DNA of 64,000 nt from Kribbella pratensis (GCF_004366075.1 NZ_SODU01000001.1:2935134-2999133); one strand, 5' to 3'. Numbered from the stretch's first letter, positions 21,446 through 30,311 are shown. Notes: generated from the sequence alone by a model not told the origin. Numbers and translations are program-made.

Positions 21446-22137
21446 GCCAGTGCCGCCTCGAAGATGTCGCGGTTGGCGGTGGTGAAGGCGTGCTCACGGT
21501 GGGACCAGGCGATGCGCTCGGCAGCTTCCGGACAGGGTCTCTGCGTCCAGAAGTCGACGTTCTGGATCAGGCGGGACAGGACGGCCGGGATCAGGCCGGG
21601 ACGATCTGTCGCGGGCAGGTCGTAGCCGTCGGCCAGGACGCGGACCTGGTGGGCCTGGCGGGCGGGGTCGTTGTGTTTGGACGCGATGCACCAGGTCCAG
21701 ACGGCGTACCCGAGGTCTTCCAGGGGATCGCCCGGGGCGGCCAGGTCGAAGTCGATGAGGGCGGCCGGGAGATCGTCGGTAAAGACGAAGTTGGTCGGCG
21801 CGGGATCGTGGTGGCAGACGACCGGTTGGCCGGCGGTGAGCGCACTGTCGCGGGTGGCGTCGTGGAAGCGACGGAGCAGTGCGCCCGCGGCGGCGATCTG
21901 CTGGTCGGACCAGCGCTGGTACCTGGACGGCACCCAACCGTCCAGGTACGTGAGGATGTCGCGGCCGGTCTCGTCCTGACCCAGGTACTTCGGGGCGGCG
22001 GTGAAACCGCGCGCGTCCAGCAGGCGCAGGAGGTTCGCGGTGAACGCCGAGTTGTCCGAGCCGGGGCGGCGTACCGTGTCGGCGACACGAACCACCCCGG
22101 GCGTCAGACGGCCTCCGGCCAGCGGGTGCTCGGTCAC
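21442..22137 (-). CDS. Phosphotransferase-family protein (APH/choline-kinase fold)
   Basis: Short kinase-fold protein, 231 aa, with the catalytic loop CHHDPAPTNFVF (HxDxxxxN) and the metal motif LIDFDLAAPG (DFD) of aminoglycoside phosphotransferase-like enzymes. The N-terminal lobe is brief, so part of it may be reduced. The GTG start at 22137 overlaps the upstream SRPBCC-VOC gene stop by GTGA. The three-gene order arsR, SRPBCC-VOC, kinase suggests one transcript. The substrate is unknown; most such chromosomal homologues are not resistance enzymes. Alternative: longer frame upstream exists but runs inside the neighbouring gene in another phase. Confidence 0.8.
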   Translation of the reverse strand: MTEHPLAGGRLTPGVVRVADTVRRPGSDNSAFTANLLRLLDARGFTAAPKYLGQDETGRDILTYLDGWVPSRYQRWSDQQIAAAGALLRRFHDATRDSALTAGQPVVCHHDPAPTNFVFTDDLPAALIDFDLAAPGDPLEDLGYAVWTWCIASKHNDPARQAHQVRVLADGYDLPATDRPGLIPAVLSRLIQNVDFWTQRPCPEAAERIAWSHREHAFTTANRDIFEAALA

Positions 22138-22937
22138 GCCATCGTGGGACGGGCTTGGGCGAACGTCCAGCGGTGGCCCTCCAGGTCCTCGGCTTCGTAG
22201 CAACGGTATCCGTGCTGGTGGATGTCCGAGAGGATCTTCGCGCCGTTCTCCTGACTGTGCGCGAAATGGACATCGAGATCGTCGACGTACACCCAGACGC
22301 TGTGGTCCAGCTGCACGGTGCGCTTCTCCGTGAGCTTGAAGAGCAGGATCGCGCGGGTGCCGACCTGCAGCTCGATCCAGGACGGGTCTGTTCCCTCGGC
22401 CGGGATCTTGTCCCACGAGTCGAGGCCGAAGACCGTGTGCAGCCAGCGGGCCGCGGCGGCGGGATCCTTGTAGTACAAGGCGATCGCGAGCCGGTCCAGC
22501 TCACGCGGTGTCCGTGACGCGTGATCGCGCCGTTCGACCCAGGCCGGCAGCCAGTGGATGACGTTCGGCCAGAAGTAGAAGGCCTTCTCGCCGCCGGGGA
22601 CGAGCGACTGTACGACGCTCACGCGAGTGCCGCCGTCGTACGCCTCGAAGTCGATGCGGATCTCGGTGTCGTCGACCGAACTGCGATAGGCGAACAGCAC
22701 GCCCGGCGCCCAGTCGGTGATCCTGCCGAGCTCGAGGACGTCGTCGGGCGGTGCGTACACCTCGAGGATGCGACCGCCGACGCCAGGCTCGATCTGCATC
22801 GCGGTGGCGCGGGCGGCGTCGAAGAAGTTGATCGGTCCCCGCACCCACCACAGGTCGATCTCCTCGGTGAAGATCTCGAACGCAGTTGCCGGATCAACGG
22901 CAACCTCGACCGATGCGGTCGCGGACGGTTCAGTCAT
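22134..22937 (-). CDS. SRPBCC (AHSA1) domain fused to a VOC/glyoxalase domain
   Basis: 267-aa two-domain protein. Residues about 6-145 are an AHSA1/START-like ligand-binding domain (VAVDPATAFEIFTEEIDLWW, GGRILEVYAP, GWxxxx-like closing helix). Residues about 150-265 are a VOC/glyoxalase domain (AIALYYKDPAAAARWLHTVFG ... LEGHRWTFAQARP). The start is ATG 22937, inside an 8-base overlap with the arsR stop. ArsR-linked SRPBCC proteins are common; a direct fusion with VOC is less so. Neither ligand nor reaction can be told from sequence. It could bind and modify a small hydrophobic or electrophilic compound. Confidence 0.85.
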   Translation of the reverse strand: MTEPSATASVEVAVDPATAFEIFTEEIDLWWVRGPINFFDAARATAMQIEPGVGGRILEVYAPPDDVLELGRITDWAPGVLFAYRSSVDDTEIRIDFEAYDGGTRVSVVQSLVPGGEKAFYFWPNVIHWLPAWVERRDHASRTPRELDRLAIALYYKDPAAAARWLHTVFGLDSWDKIPAEGTDPSWIELQVGTRAILLFKLTEKRTVQLDHSVWVYVDDLDVHFAHSQENGAKILSDIHQHGYRCYEAEDLEGHRWTFAQARPTMA

Positions 22938-23271
22938 CGGACTTGCCCTTCTGCTCGACATGGCGTTTGAAGGAGCCCAGCTGGTCGCGCCAATGCGCCT
23001 GGACCTGGTCGAGCCAGGCTTGCACGGCCACGACGGGCTCGGGGTTGAGGCGGAAGACGCGGACCCGGGCGTCGTCCGGGACGCGCTCGTCGGCGACCAG
23101 TCCGGCCTCGAGCAGGATCCGCAGGTGCCGGCTCATCGCGGGCGACGACGCCCCGGTCGCCGCGGCTAGCTGCCCGGCCCGCTGCGGTCCTTCGCCCAGC
23201 AGTTGCACAACCTGCCGACGCGTCGGATCAGCCAGGACCTCGAAGAACCGATCCACCTGATGTTCCGCCAT
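22930..23271 (-). CDS. ArsR-family transcriptional regulator
   Basis: 113-aa winged-helix repressor of the metal-free subgroup that accompanies AHSA1 genes. The helix-turn-helix (AGQLAAATGASSPAMSRHLRIL, about 32-53) is normal, and no CxC metal motif is present in the recognition helix. The C-terminal helix carries WLDQVQAHWRDQLGSFKRHVE, typical of this subgroup. It is the first gene of the three-gene unit. A palindrome AATAGTT-N12-AACTATT sits directly upstream and covers the predicted promoter, so autoregulation is likely; the message may begin at the ATG itself. Confidence 0.9.
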   Translation of the reverse strand: MAEHQVDRFFEVLADPTRRQVVQLLGEGPQRAGQLAAATGASSPAMSRHLRILLEAGLVADERVPDDARVRVFRLNPEPVVAVQAWLDQVQAHWRDQLGSFKRHVEQKGKSDD

Positions 23272-23276
23272 ACCGC

Positions 23277-23307
23277 AATAGTTCTATCACTTGTTAACTA
23301 TTGTCAA
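23277..23307 (-). promoter_or_regulatory. arsR promoter with overlapping palindromic operator
   Basis: On the minus strand TTGACA (23302-23307), an 18-base spacer and AACTAT (23278-23283) form a promoter whose start point would fall at or next to the arsR ATG (23271). The palindrome AATAGTT/AACTATT (23277-23283 and 23296-23302) occupies the spacer and the -10 box. Confidence 0.65.
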
Positions 23308-23343
23308 TGGGTGGAAGAACCTGAGGGCTGATTGGATTGCGGT

Positions 23344-23595
23344 ATGAGTGAGAGAGATGTCGAGAAGGACTACTCGGTCAGCGAGTTCGCCGCCAAGCTG
23401 CGGCGGTTGGCGGACGCGCTGGAGGCGGGGAAGCCGTTCCGGATCCAGGTCGCCGGTGAGCGGTTCACGGTGCCGGCGGGCGCGCGGATCAGTGTCGAGC
23501 ACGAACGCGGGGAGGACGAGGAAGAGGTCGAGTTCCAACTGACCTGGGCGCTGGCCGACGCCGATCAGGGACCTGAGCAGGACGCTGAGGTCTGA
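23344..23595 (+). CDS. Amphi-Trp domain protein
   Basis: Small acidic protein, 83 aa, of the amphi-Trp family: an N-terminal helix with the YSVSEFAAKLRRLADALE run, then two short strands and a Glu-rich tail with the conserved EVEFQLTW. Function is unknown; many occur in halophiles and actinobacteria. The start is ATG 23344 (MSERDVEKDYS), since upstream codons fall into the arsR promoter. It is divergent from arsR with a 72-base gap and ends at a hairpin shared with the peptide ABC operon. Confidence 0.85.
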   Translation: MSERDVEKDYSVSEFAAKLRRLADALEAGKPFRIQVAGERFTVPAGARISVEHERGEDEEEVEFQLTWALADADQGPEQDAEV

Positions 23596-23603
23596 CTGAT
23601 GTG

Positions 23604-23639
23604 GTGACTGGAGACATGCAATAGCAGGTCTCCAGTCAC
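23604..23639. terminator. Perfect hairpin terminator (amphi-Trp / peptide ABC operon)
   Basis: GTGACTGGAGAC (23604-23615) and GTCTCCAGTCAC (23628-23639) form a perfect 12-bp stem with a 12-base loop between two convergent genes. The last base of the stem is the first base of the stop codon of the minus-strand ATPase gene. Confidence 0.8.
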
Positions 23640-24592
23640 TATTTCCTGTCCCGACCCACCAGGTCGGCTACGTGACAGGAGACTTGGGGGGCGGTGGTGG
23701 CGGGGAGGACTTGCAGGGGCTGGGTCGTGCAGGCTTCGGTGCCTTTGCCCGCGGCGACGAGTTGGCAGCGGGGGTGGAAGCGGCAGCCGGTGGGGATGCG
23801 GGTCGGGTCCGGAGGTTCGCCGGTCAGGACGATGCGATTCGGGGACTCGGGGAGAACGCTCAGAAGCGCTTGCGTATAAGGGTGTTGCGGATCCTTCAGG
23901 ACGTCCTCCGTGGGGCCCGACTCGACGATGCGGCCGAGGTACATGACCGCGACCCGGTCGGCGATGTTCCAGGCCAGGCCGAGGTCGTGGGTGACGACGA
24001 GCGCGGACAGCCCGAGGTCGTCGCGGAGCCGGAGCAGGAGCGAGAGGATCTCGCCACGGACCGAGGCGTCGAGGGACGCGACGGGTTCGTCGGCGATCAG
24101 CACCTTGGGGTCGAGCGCCAGGGCGCCGGCGATGACGACGCGTTGACGCTGGCCACCACTCAACTCGTGCGGAAAACGCTGGAAAAACCGTTCCGGCGGT
24201 CGCAGCCCGGCACGCGCGAGGGCGTCGGCTACCACCGCTTCCTCGTCGGGCAGACGGTGGATCCGGGGGCCTTCGGCAACCGCCTCGTAGACGGTATGGC
24301 GAGGATTCAGCGATCCCATCGGGTCCTGCAGCACGAGTTGGACCTCGCGGCGGAAGGCCCGCAGCGCGCGGCCGGAGTAGCTCAGCGGTGTTCCGTCGTA
24401 CGAGATCTGGCCGGACGTGGGACGTTCCAGCCCGAGGAGCGTGCGCGCGAGCGTGGTCTTGCCGCAGCCCGACTCGCCGACGAGGGCGACGATCTCGCCG
24501 GCCCCGACGGACAGGTTCACGCCGTCGACCGCCCGCGCCCGGCGTCCGCCACGGCCGGAGAACTCCACGTGCAGATCAGTTGCCTCTAGCAA
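23639..24592 (-). CDS. Peptide ABC transporter ATPase, DppF/OppF type
   Basis: 317-aa ATPase, the second of two ATPases driving a peptide or nickel importer of the Dpp/Opp class. Walker [10 protein letters not shown], signature LSGGQRQRV, Walker B VLIADEP and the C-terminal oligopeptide-transporter extension with its Cys residues ([10 protein letters not shown]) are intact. The start is TTG 24592 with GGGGAG seven bases upstream, immediately after the DppD stop. Last gene of a five-gene operon (binding protein, DppB, DppC, DppD, DppF). Confidence 0.93.
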   Translation of the reverse strand: MLEATDLHVEFSGRGGRRARAVDGVNLSVGAGEIVALVGESGCGKTTLARTLLGLERPTSGQISYDGTPLSYSGRALRAFRREVQLVLQDPMGSLNPRHTVYEAVAEGPRIHRLPDEEAVVADALARAGLRPPERFFQRFPHELSGGQRQRVVIAGALALDPKVLIADEPVASLDASVRGEILSLLLRLRDDLGLSALVVTHDLGLAWNIADRVAVMYLGRIVESGPTEDVLKDPQHPYTQALLSVLPESPNRIVLTGEPPDPTRIPTGCRFHPRCQLVAAGKGTEACTTQPLQVLPATTAPQVSCHVADLVGRDRK

Positions 24593-24595
24593 GAG

Positions 24596-25540
24596 TCACT
24601 CCCCTACCAGGACGCAGGCGGCGGCCCGGTCGGCCCCGGACGCCCGCAGTTGTACGTCGGAAGTCGCACACGACTCGAGTGCGACCGGGCAACGCGGGTG
24701 GAACGCACAACCACCCGGCAACTGTTGTGGGTCCGGCGGATCGCCGGGCAGCCCGCGCGGGGCGAGGCGGGACGCGGGATCGCCGACGGTCGGGAAAGCG
24801 GCCGCCAGTGCTTGACTGTACGGATGCTGGAACTGCCCGGACGAAGGGCCGACCTCGACCAGCCGCCCGGCGTACATCACGGCCAGCCGATCACACACAT
24901 CCGCGAGGACCGACAGGTCGTGCGAGATCATCAGCAACGAGATGCCGTGGTCCGCGATCAACTTGCGGATCAGCGTCAGGACCTGCGCCTGCACCATCAG
25001 GTCGAGCGCGGTCGTGGGCTCGTCGGCGATGATCAGCTGCGGCTCGCACGCCAGGGCCATGGCGATCATCACTCGTTGCCGTTGGCCACCACTCAGCTCG
25101 TGCGGGTAACTCCGTGCGCGCCACGCCGGCAACCCGACCTGCGCCAGCAGTTCTCGTACTCGCTTGGACGCGTCCGCGCCAGACGCCTGCCGATGGACGA
25201 GCAGAGGTTCCGCGATCTGATCGCCGATCCGCTGCACCGGGTTCAGCCCGTGTTGCGCGCCCTGGAAAACGATCGACGCCGACGACCACCGGACAGCCCG
25301 TAGCCGGCCCCACTTCATCGCCAGCACGTCCTCGCCGTCCAGCATCACCCGCCCACCGACGACGGCGGAGCGCGGCAGCAGCCGGAGCAGCGCGAGCGCG
25401 ACCGAGGACTTCCCCGATCCCGACTCCCCCGCCAGCCCGAGCGCCTCGCCGGCCGCCAGCTGCAGCGAAACTCCCCGTACGGCGGGCACGTCGGACGACT
25501 CGAGCCGGTACGTCACGGACAACTCGTCGAGCTCAAGCAT
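24596..25540 (-). CDS. Peptide ABC transporter ATPase, DppD/OppD type
   Basis: 314-aa ATPase paired with the DppF-type subunit. It has Walker [11 protein letters not shown] loop, signature LSGGQRQRV, Walker B LIIADEP and the C-terminal Cys-rich oligo_HPY segment ([10 protein letters not shown]). Start ATG 25540 lies in an 8-base overlap with the DppC stop; a longer frame upstream would lie inside DppC. All catalytic motifs are intact. Confidence 0.93.
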   Translation of the reverse strand: MLELDELSVTYRLESSDVPAVRGVSLQLAAGEALGLAGESGSGKSSVALALLRLLPRSAVVGGRVMLDGEDVLAMKWGRLRAVRWSSASIVFQGAQHGLNPVQRIGDQIAEPLLVHRQASGADASKRVRELLAQVGLPAWRARSYPHELSGGQRQRVMIAMALACEPQLIIADEPTTALDLMVQAQVLTLIRKLIADHGISLLMISHDLSVLADVCDRLAVMYAGRLVEVGPSSGQFQHPYSQALAAAFPTVGDPASRLAPRGLPGDPPDPQQLPGGCAFHPRCPVALESCATSDVQLRASGADRAAACVLVGE

Positions 25541-26420
25541 GGGCACGCGTCCGCAGCCGGGGATTGAGCACAGTCTCCAAAGCCCTTCCACACAAGGTGA
25601 ACGCCATCACCACCGTCACGATGCACAGACCGGGCACGAGGATGTACCACCAGGCGCCGGCGGTCGCCGCACCCCAGTCGTACGAACCGCGCAGCATCGT
25701 GCCCCACGAGGTCTTGTTCGCACTCACGCCGAGGAACGCCAGCGTCGACTCGGTGACGATCGCACTCGCGACCTCCAGCGTCGTACTTGCCAGCAGCAAC
25801 GGTGCGACGTTCGGCAGCACGTGGCGCGTCGTGATGTGCCAATGGCCGGCGCCGAGCGCCAAGGAGCGTTCGATGTACGGGCGTGCCTCCACGGCTAACG
25901 TTTGCGCACGGATCAGCCGCGCCGTCGACGGCCAGGACGTCACGCCGATCGCGACAATGATCGTCGCGGTGGAACCGCCCAGGATCGCCGCCAGTACCAG
26001 CGCGGTGACCAGCGACGGGAGCACCAGGAACCAGTCGGTCACCCGCAGGATCACCGCACCGATCCAGCCCCGGAAATGCCCGGCCGCGATCCCGAGCACG
26101 GTCCCGATCACCATGCTGAGCAGTGCGGCGAGGAACCCGATCAGCAGCGAGGTCCGGGAGCCCCACCAGATCATCAGCAACACCGACCGGCCCGACTCGT
26201 CCGTCCCCAACGGATCGTCGAGACTCGGCGGCGCCATCTTCGCGCCGGTGCCGCTCACCACGTTCGTCACGCTGGAGTCGATGAAGAGCGGCGCCAGCAG
26301 TGCCAGGACTACGGCCACGGCGAGAATCACCAACCCGGCGACACCGGCCCGGTGCGTGCGGAAATCCGCCCAGAACCGTCCGATGGCGCGCCGACGGCGT
26401 ACCCAGGTCACGTTGCTCAT
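25533..26420 (-). CDS. Peptide ABC transporter permease, DppC type
   Basis: 295-aa permease with an N-terminal membrane segment (about 28-48), an exposed loop containing the family motif HPLGTDxxGRD-like DDPLGTDESGRSV, and five more membrane segments. The EAA-type loop reads EARPYIERSLALGAG. Start ATG 26420 lies in an ATGA overlap with the DppB gene. Length is typical of DppC/OppC. Confidence 0.93.
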   Translation of the reverse strand: MSNVTWVRRRRAIGRFWADFRTHRAGVAGLVILAVAVVLALLAPLFIDSSVTNVVSGTGAKMAPPSLDDPLGTDESGRSVLLMIWWGSRTSLLIGFLAALLSMVIGTVLGIAAGHFRGWIGAVILRVTDWFLVLPSLVTALVLAAILGGSTATIIVAIGVTSWPSTARLIRAQTLAVEARPYIERSLALGAGHWHITTRHVLPNVAPLLLASTTLEVASAIVTESTLAFLGVSANKTSWGTMLRGSYDWGAATAGAWWYILVPGLCIVTVVMAFTLCGRALETVLNPRLRTRAHA

Positions 26421-27439
26421 GCCGACCTCACTCGCGGATCCAGCAGGTGGTACACGACGTCCGCCAACGTGTTCATGAGGATCACCGACACCGTGATCAG
26501 CAGGAACGTGCCCTGCATCAACGTGAAGTCCGGCACCCGGATCGCTTCGTAGAACAGCTGCCCGAGCCCCGGCCAGCTGAAGATCGCCTCGACCGTCACG
26601 GCACCCCCGACCACGAACCCGATCCGCATGAACACCAGCGTCACGGTCGGCAGCAGCGCGTTCGGTACGGCGTGCTTGCGCCGTATGTCGTCGTCGCGCA
26701 AACCCTTCGCCCGCGCGGTCGTGATGTAGTCCTGCCCGACCTCGTCGATCACCGACGACCGCATCACCAGCAGGTACTGCGCGTAGACGACAGCGACCAG
26801 TGTCAGGCACGGCAGCACCATGTGCTGCGCGACATCCAGTACGCCGGCGAACCCGTCCGGCTTGTCGACGCTCGAGCTCCCGCGGGTCGGGAAGATCCCC
26901 GGAATGGGCCCGATTCCGGCCGCGAACACCATCAACAGCAGCAGCCCGAGCCAGAACGTCGGCACCGACCACAGCACCAGCGAGATGGCGGTCGACACCT
27001 TGTCGAACTTGCTGCCGGGCTTCCATCCGGCCCGTGCTCCTTGCCAGAGACCGAGGCTCACCGCGACCACCAGCGCCGTGCCGGTGAGCAGCAGCGTCGA
27101 CCCGATCCGTTCGCCGATCAGGTCGAGGACGGGCCGCTTGTACTCGTACGACACCCCGAGGTCGAACCGCAGCGTCTGACCCACGAAGTGCAGGAACTGC
27201 TCGGGAATCGATTTGTCCAGCCCGAGCCGCGCGCGCTCCAGGTCCAGCTGCTCCGGCGTCATGTTCCGGCCCTGCGCGAGCGCCCGGACCGGATCGCCCG
27301 GCAGCAACCGGAACAGGAAGAACGTCGCGACGATCACCATCGCGATGCTGAGCAACGCGCCACCCGCCTTGGTCGCTGCATAACGCAACAAACCATGACG
27401 GACAGGCGTCTGCTCCAGCTCCTCGACCGCGGTGGTCAT
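26417..27439 (-). CDS. Peptide ABC transporter permease, DppB type
   Basis: 340-aa permease with the N-terminal DppB membrane segment ending in the FFLFRLLPGDP motif, five further segments and the EAA loop TTARAKGLRDDDIRRKHA. The start is set at ATG 27439, which has GGGAGG five bases upstream; an ATG at 27469 would add ten residues but has no ribosome site. The GGGAGG lies within a small hairpin (27444-27460), so translation could be tuned relative to the binding protein. Confidence 0.92.
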   Translation of the reverse strand: MTTAVEELEQTPVRHGLLRYAATKAGGALLSIAMVIVATFFLFRLLPGDPVRALAQGRNMTPEQLDLERARLGLDKSIPEQFLHFVGQTLRFDLGVSYEYKRPVLDLIGERIGSTLLLTGTALVVAVSLGLWQGARAGWKPGSKFDKVSTAISLVLWSVPTFWLGLLLLMVFAAGIGPIPGIFPTRGSSSVDKPDGFAGVLDVAQHMVLPCLTLVAVVYAQYLLVMRSSVIDEVGQDYITTARAKGLRDDDIRRKHAVPNALLPTVTLVFMRIGFVVGGAVTVEAIFSWPGLGQLFYEAIRVPDFTLMQGTFLLITVSVILMNTLADVVYHLLDPRVRSA

Positions 27440-27443
27440 GGAG

Positions 27444-27460
27444 CCTCCCGTCGCGGGAGG
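27444..27460 (-). promoter_or_regulatory. Hairpin hiding the dppB-type ribosome site
   Basis: CCTCCCG-TCG-CGGGAGG on the plus strand; in the minus-strand mRNA the 3' arm contains the GGGAGG ribosome site of the permease gene. It is a 7-bp stem with a 3-base loop between the binding-protein stop and the permease start. Confidence 0.5.
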
Positions 27461-27476
27461 CGCGGCCATGACAGCG

Positions 27477-29273
27477 TCATTCGCGTTCGTCAGCCGCGCC
27501 GCTGCGGCGGCGCAGGACGAAGAAGCCGGCAAGGGCGAGTACGACGACCCCGGCCGCGATGCCCGCGATCACGCCGGTGCTCGATCCGCCTCCGTCGGCC
27601 GACGCGCCGTCCTTCGACACTGCCTCGAGCGTGTAGAACGGCCAGTACCCGGAACCGCCGTACAGCAGGCCCTTGTCCTCCGGGATCGGCGTGATGCCGG
27701 CGATCCGGTCCTTGCGGTAGCCCTCGAGATCGTTCGGGTAGTAGAGCGCGATCACCGGAGCGTCGGTGTAGAGCCTTTCCTCCATCTTCTTGATCGTTTC
27801 CGCGCGCTTTCCGCGGTCGAGTTCCTTCTGCTGCTCCAGGTACAGGCTCTCGTACGTCGGGTCGCAGTAGAACGACTCGGTGCCGCCGCCGTCACCGGAC
27901 GCGGTCGGGCGCCGGCTGCACAGGTGCGTGCCGAGCACCTCCTCCGGGTCGGGGTTCACCGACCACCCGCTGATCGCGATGTCGAAGAGTGCCGTCGTAC
28001 CGGTCTCCTCGGTGAACTTGCTGGAGTCGAGCCGCTTGGTGGTCAGCGTGATGCCGACCTCCTTGAACCAGCCGGTCAGGTACTCGGCGAGCTTGTCCTC
28101 GACCGGGGCATCGGTGTGGATGCTGAACCGGAACTGCAGTTTCCGCGACCCGTCCGGCATCGTCCGGACGCCGTCAGCGCCCTTCTTGTACCCCGCGTCG
28201 TCGAGGATCTTGTTCGCCTTCGCGAGGTCGAACGTGATCTTCTCGGCGCCGCTCGCCTCCCAGAAGAAGTCCTTGTACAGCGGCGGAATGATCGACCCGT
28301 CGGCCGGTTTCGCCAGTCCGCCCTGGACCTCGTCGACCAGCTTCTGCTTGTCGATCGCGTAGTGCAGCGCGGTCCGCACCTTCGGGTCCTTCAGCGCCGG
28401 ATGCCCGTCGCCGATCGGCTTGTTGTCGCTGGTCGTCGCACCGTGGTTGACCTGCAGGTACGTCGCCCGCCGGCCCTGCGTGTTCCACTGGACGATGTTG
28501 TCGTCGCCCTTCAGCGACTCGAAGTCCGACGGGTTCAGCCGGCCGATCAGGTCGATGTCACCCTTCTTCAGGCCGACGATCGAGGCCGCGGGGTTGTCGT
28601 AGAAGATGATCTGCAGCTCGTCGATCTTCGGCCGGCCGCGCCAGTAGTCGGGGTTCGCCTCCAGCCGGACGAACTGGTCCTTCTTGTGCTCCACCGCGAC
28701 GTACGGTCCGCTGCCGACGGTCGGGTAGACCTCGGCGTCGTACTTGCCGATGTCCTTGACCTTCTCCCAGACGTGCTTGGGCATGATCGGCACCGGGTTG
28801 TCCAGCATCGACGCCTGCGGCGCCTTCAGCTTGATGGTCAGCTCCTGACCGTTCGCGGTGACGCTCGCGAAGTTCTCCACCGCCGGCCCGTTACCGGTCT
28901 TGGCGGCGTCGTCGGTCATCATCTTGTTGAACGTCCAGGCCGCGTCGTCGGCGGTGATCGGCTGCCCGTCCGACCACTTCGCCTGGCGGATCTTGAACGT
29001 CCAGGTCAGCCCGTCCGGCGACGTCGTCCAGGACTCGGCCAGATCCGGGCTGGGTTGCAGCGTCTTCGAGTCCGGCACCGTGAGGAAGCCGTAGATCATC
29101 CGCTGGATGGATCCCGTCACCAGCCGTACGGCGAGGAACGGGTTCATGGAGTCGACCGCCTGGGTGACCCCGATCTTGATGACCTTCTTCGGCGCCGGAT
29201 CGGCCGCCATCGCCGTACCCGGCACCGCCGCCAGCACGCACAACGCCGCCAGCACCGCCAACAACTTCCTCAT
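27477..29273 (-). CDS. Peptide ABC transporter substrate-binding protein (SBP family 5) with C-terminal membrane anchor
   Basis: 598-aa extracellular solute receptor of the oligopeptide/dipeptide class (SBP_bac_5). A signal peptide (about 1-23, ending GTAMA) lacks a proper lipobox (the only Cys, 12, follows LAAL). A C-terminal membrane segment with an Arg-rich end (about 565-590, VVVLALAGFFVLRRR) anchors the receptor instead, after a Gly/Ser linker. Core features such as YTLNPA-like SMNPF, DAAWTFNKM and the AGYKKGADGVR stretch fit the family. First gene of the operon, 38 bases before dppB. No gene for peptide degradation is attached, so the ligand is unknown. Confidence 0.9.
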   Translation of the reverse strand: MRKLLAVLAALCVLAAVPGTAMAADPAPKKVIKIGVTQAVDSMNPFLAVRLVTGSIQRMIYGFLTVPDSKTLQPSPDLAESWTTSPDGLTWTFKIRQAKWSDGQPITADDAAWTFNKMMTDDAAKTGNGPAVENFASVTANGQELTIKLKAPQASMLDNPVPIMPKHVWEKVKDIGKYDAEVYPTVGSGPYVAVEHKKDQFVRLEANPDYWRGRPKIDELQIIFYDNPAASIVGLKKGDIDLIGRLNPSDFESLKGDDNIVQWNTQGRRATYLQVNHGATTSDNKPIGDGHPALKDPKVRTALHYAIDKQKLVDEVQGGLAKPADGSIIPPLYKDFFWEASGAEKITFDLAKANKILDDAGYKKGADGVRTMPDGSRKLQFRFSIHTDAPVEDKLAEYLTGWFKEVGITLTTKRLDSSKFTEETGTTALFDIAISGWSVNPDPEEVLGTHLCSRRPTASGDGGGTESFYCDPTYESLYLEQQKELDRGKRAETIKKMEERLYTDAPVIALYYPNDLEGYRKDRIAGITPIPEDKGLLYGGSGYWPFYTLEAVSKDGASADGGGSSTGVIAGIAAGVVVLALAGFFVLRRRSGAADERE

Positions 29274-29444
29274 CGGGCCGCCCCACCTTCAGCTGGTGTT
29301 GGTGTTTGGGGAAGAACCCACACCAGCAACCACCCCGCTGTCAACAAGGTACGAAGCTTTGTCACACCGAAGTAACCTTCTTACCGGCCAGGCCCGGCAA
29401 ATCCAGAGGACAGAACAAGCTCGCGACGGTAGCCTCACCACGTC

Positions 29445-30311
29445 ATGGAGATGTCCGAGGTCACGCGTGCGATCGCGACTGCGACGTCCATCGCCGGATC
29501 GCTCGGCCTGGCTGCGAACGACGCAATCGTCCTGCACAACTCGAACAAGCTGGCGTTGCGGCTGACGCCGTGCGACGTTTTCGCCCGGGTCGCCCCGGTG
29601 GGGCAAGAGGTCGCACAGTTCGAGGTCGAGCTCGCACAACGCCTCGCCGAAGTCGGATCCCCGGTGGCCGCCTTGGAGCCTCGGGTGGATCCGCTTGTGT
29701 ACACGCGCGACGGCTTCGCGGTGACGCTGTGGACCTACTACGAGCCCGCGACACCTCACGTCTCACCAGTCGACTACGCCAAGGCGCTGGAGCAGCTGCA
29801 CGTCGGCATGCGCAAGGTCGAGATGGCGAGTCCACACTTCTCGGATCGAATCACCGAGGCGGAGAAGATCGTCGCCGACCCGAGCCTCTCCCCGGAGCTC
29901 CCCGACGCGGACCGCACGTTCCTCAGCAGCAGGCTACGAAGCGTACGTCGGGCGATCGACGAGCGTGGCGCCGAGGAGCAGCTGCTCCACGGCGAGCCGC
30001 ATCCAGGCAATGTGCTCAGCACGACGTACGGCGCGTTGTTCATCGACCTCGAGACGTGCTGCCGTGGACCCGTCGAGTTGGATCTCGCCCACGTACCCGA
30101 GGCGGTCTGCGCGCAGTACCCAGGCGTCGACCAAGAACTGCTGGACGACTGCCGGCAACTCGTTCTTGCGATGGTCGCAGCGTGGCGCTGGGACGTCGGC
30201 GACCAATTCCCGAACGGGCGGCGCTGGGGAAACGACTTCCTCCGCGTCCTGCGCGAGGGCCCTCCCTGGCCAACCCTCGACACGATGGCCGGCCGACTGG
30301 ACGGTCAGTAG
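29445..30311 (+). CDS. Phosphotransferase-family protein (APH fold)
   Basis: 288-aa kinase-fold protein. The catalytic loop LHGEPHPGNVL (H-x-E-x4-N: the usual Asp is Glu here) and the metal motif FIDLETCCRG (DLE instead of DFE/DFD) are visible at about residues 182-212. The Asp-to-Glu substitution in the catalytic loop weakens the case for normal kinase activity, although some APH-like proteins have it. It stands alone between a divergent peptide ABC operon and a TetR gene. It may be an enzyme that modifies an aminoglycoside or other hydroxylated small molecule, but there is no proof. Confidence 0.8.
   Translation: MEMSEVTRAIATATSIAGSLGLAANDAIVLHNSNKLALRLTPCDVFARVAPVGQEVAQFEVELAQRLAEVGSPVAALEPRVDPLVYTRDGFAVTLWTYYEPATPHVSPVDYAKALEQLHVGMRKVEMASPHFSDRITEAEKIVADPSLSPELPDADRTFLSSRLRSVRRAIDERGAEEQLLHGEPHPGNVLSTTYGALFIDLETCCRGPVELDLAHVPEAVCAQYPGVDQELLDDCRQLVLAMVAAWRWDVGDQFPNGRRWGNDFLRVLREGPPWPTLDTMAGRLDGQ

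Noticed and set aside
23271-23595. arsR and amphi-Trp genes as a toxin-antitoxin pair
   Set aside because: They are divergent with separate promoters, and neither resembles a known toxin.
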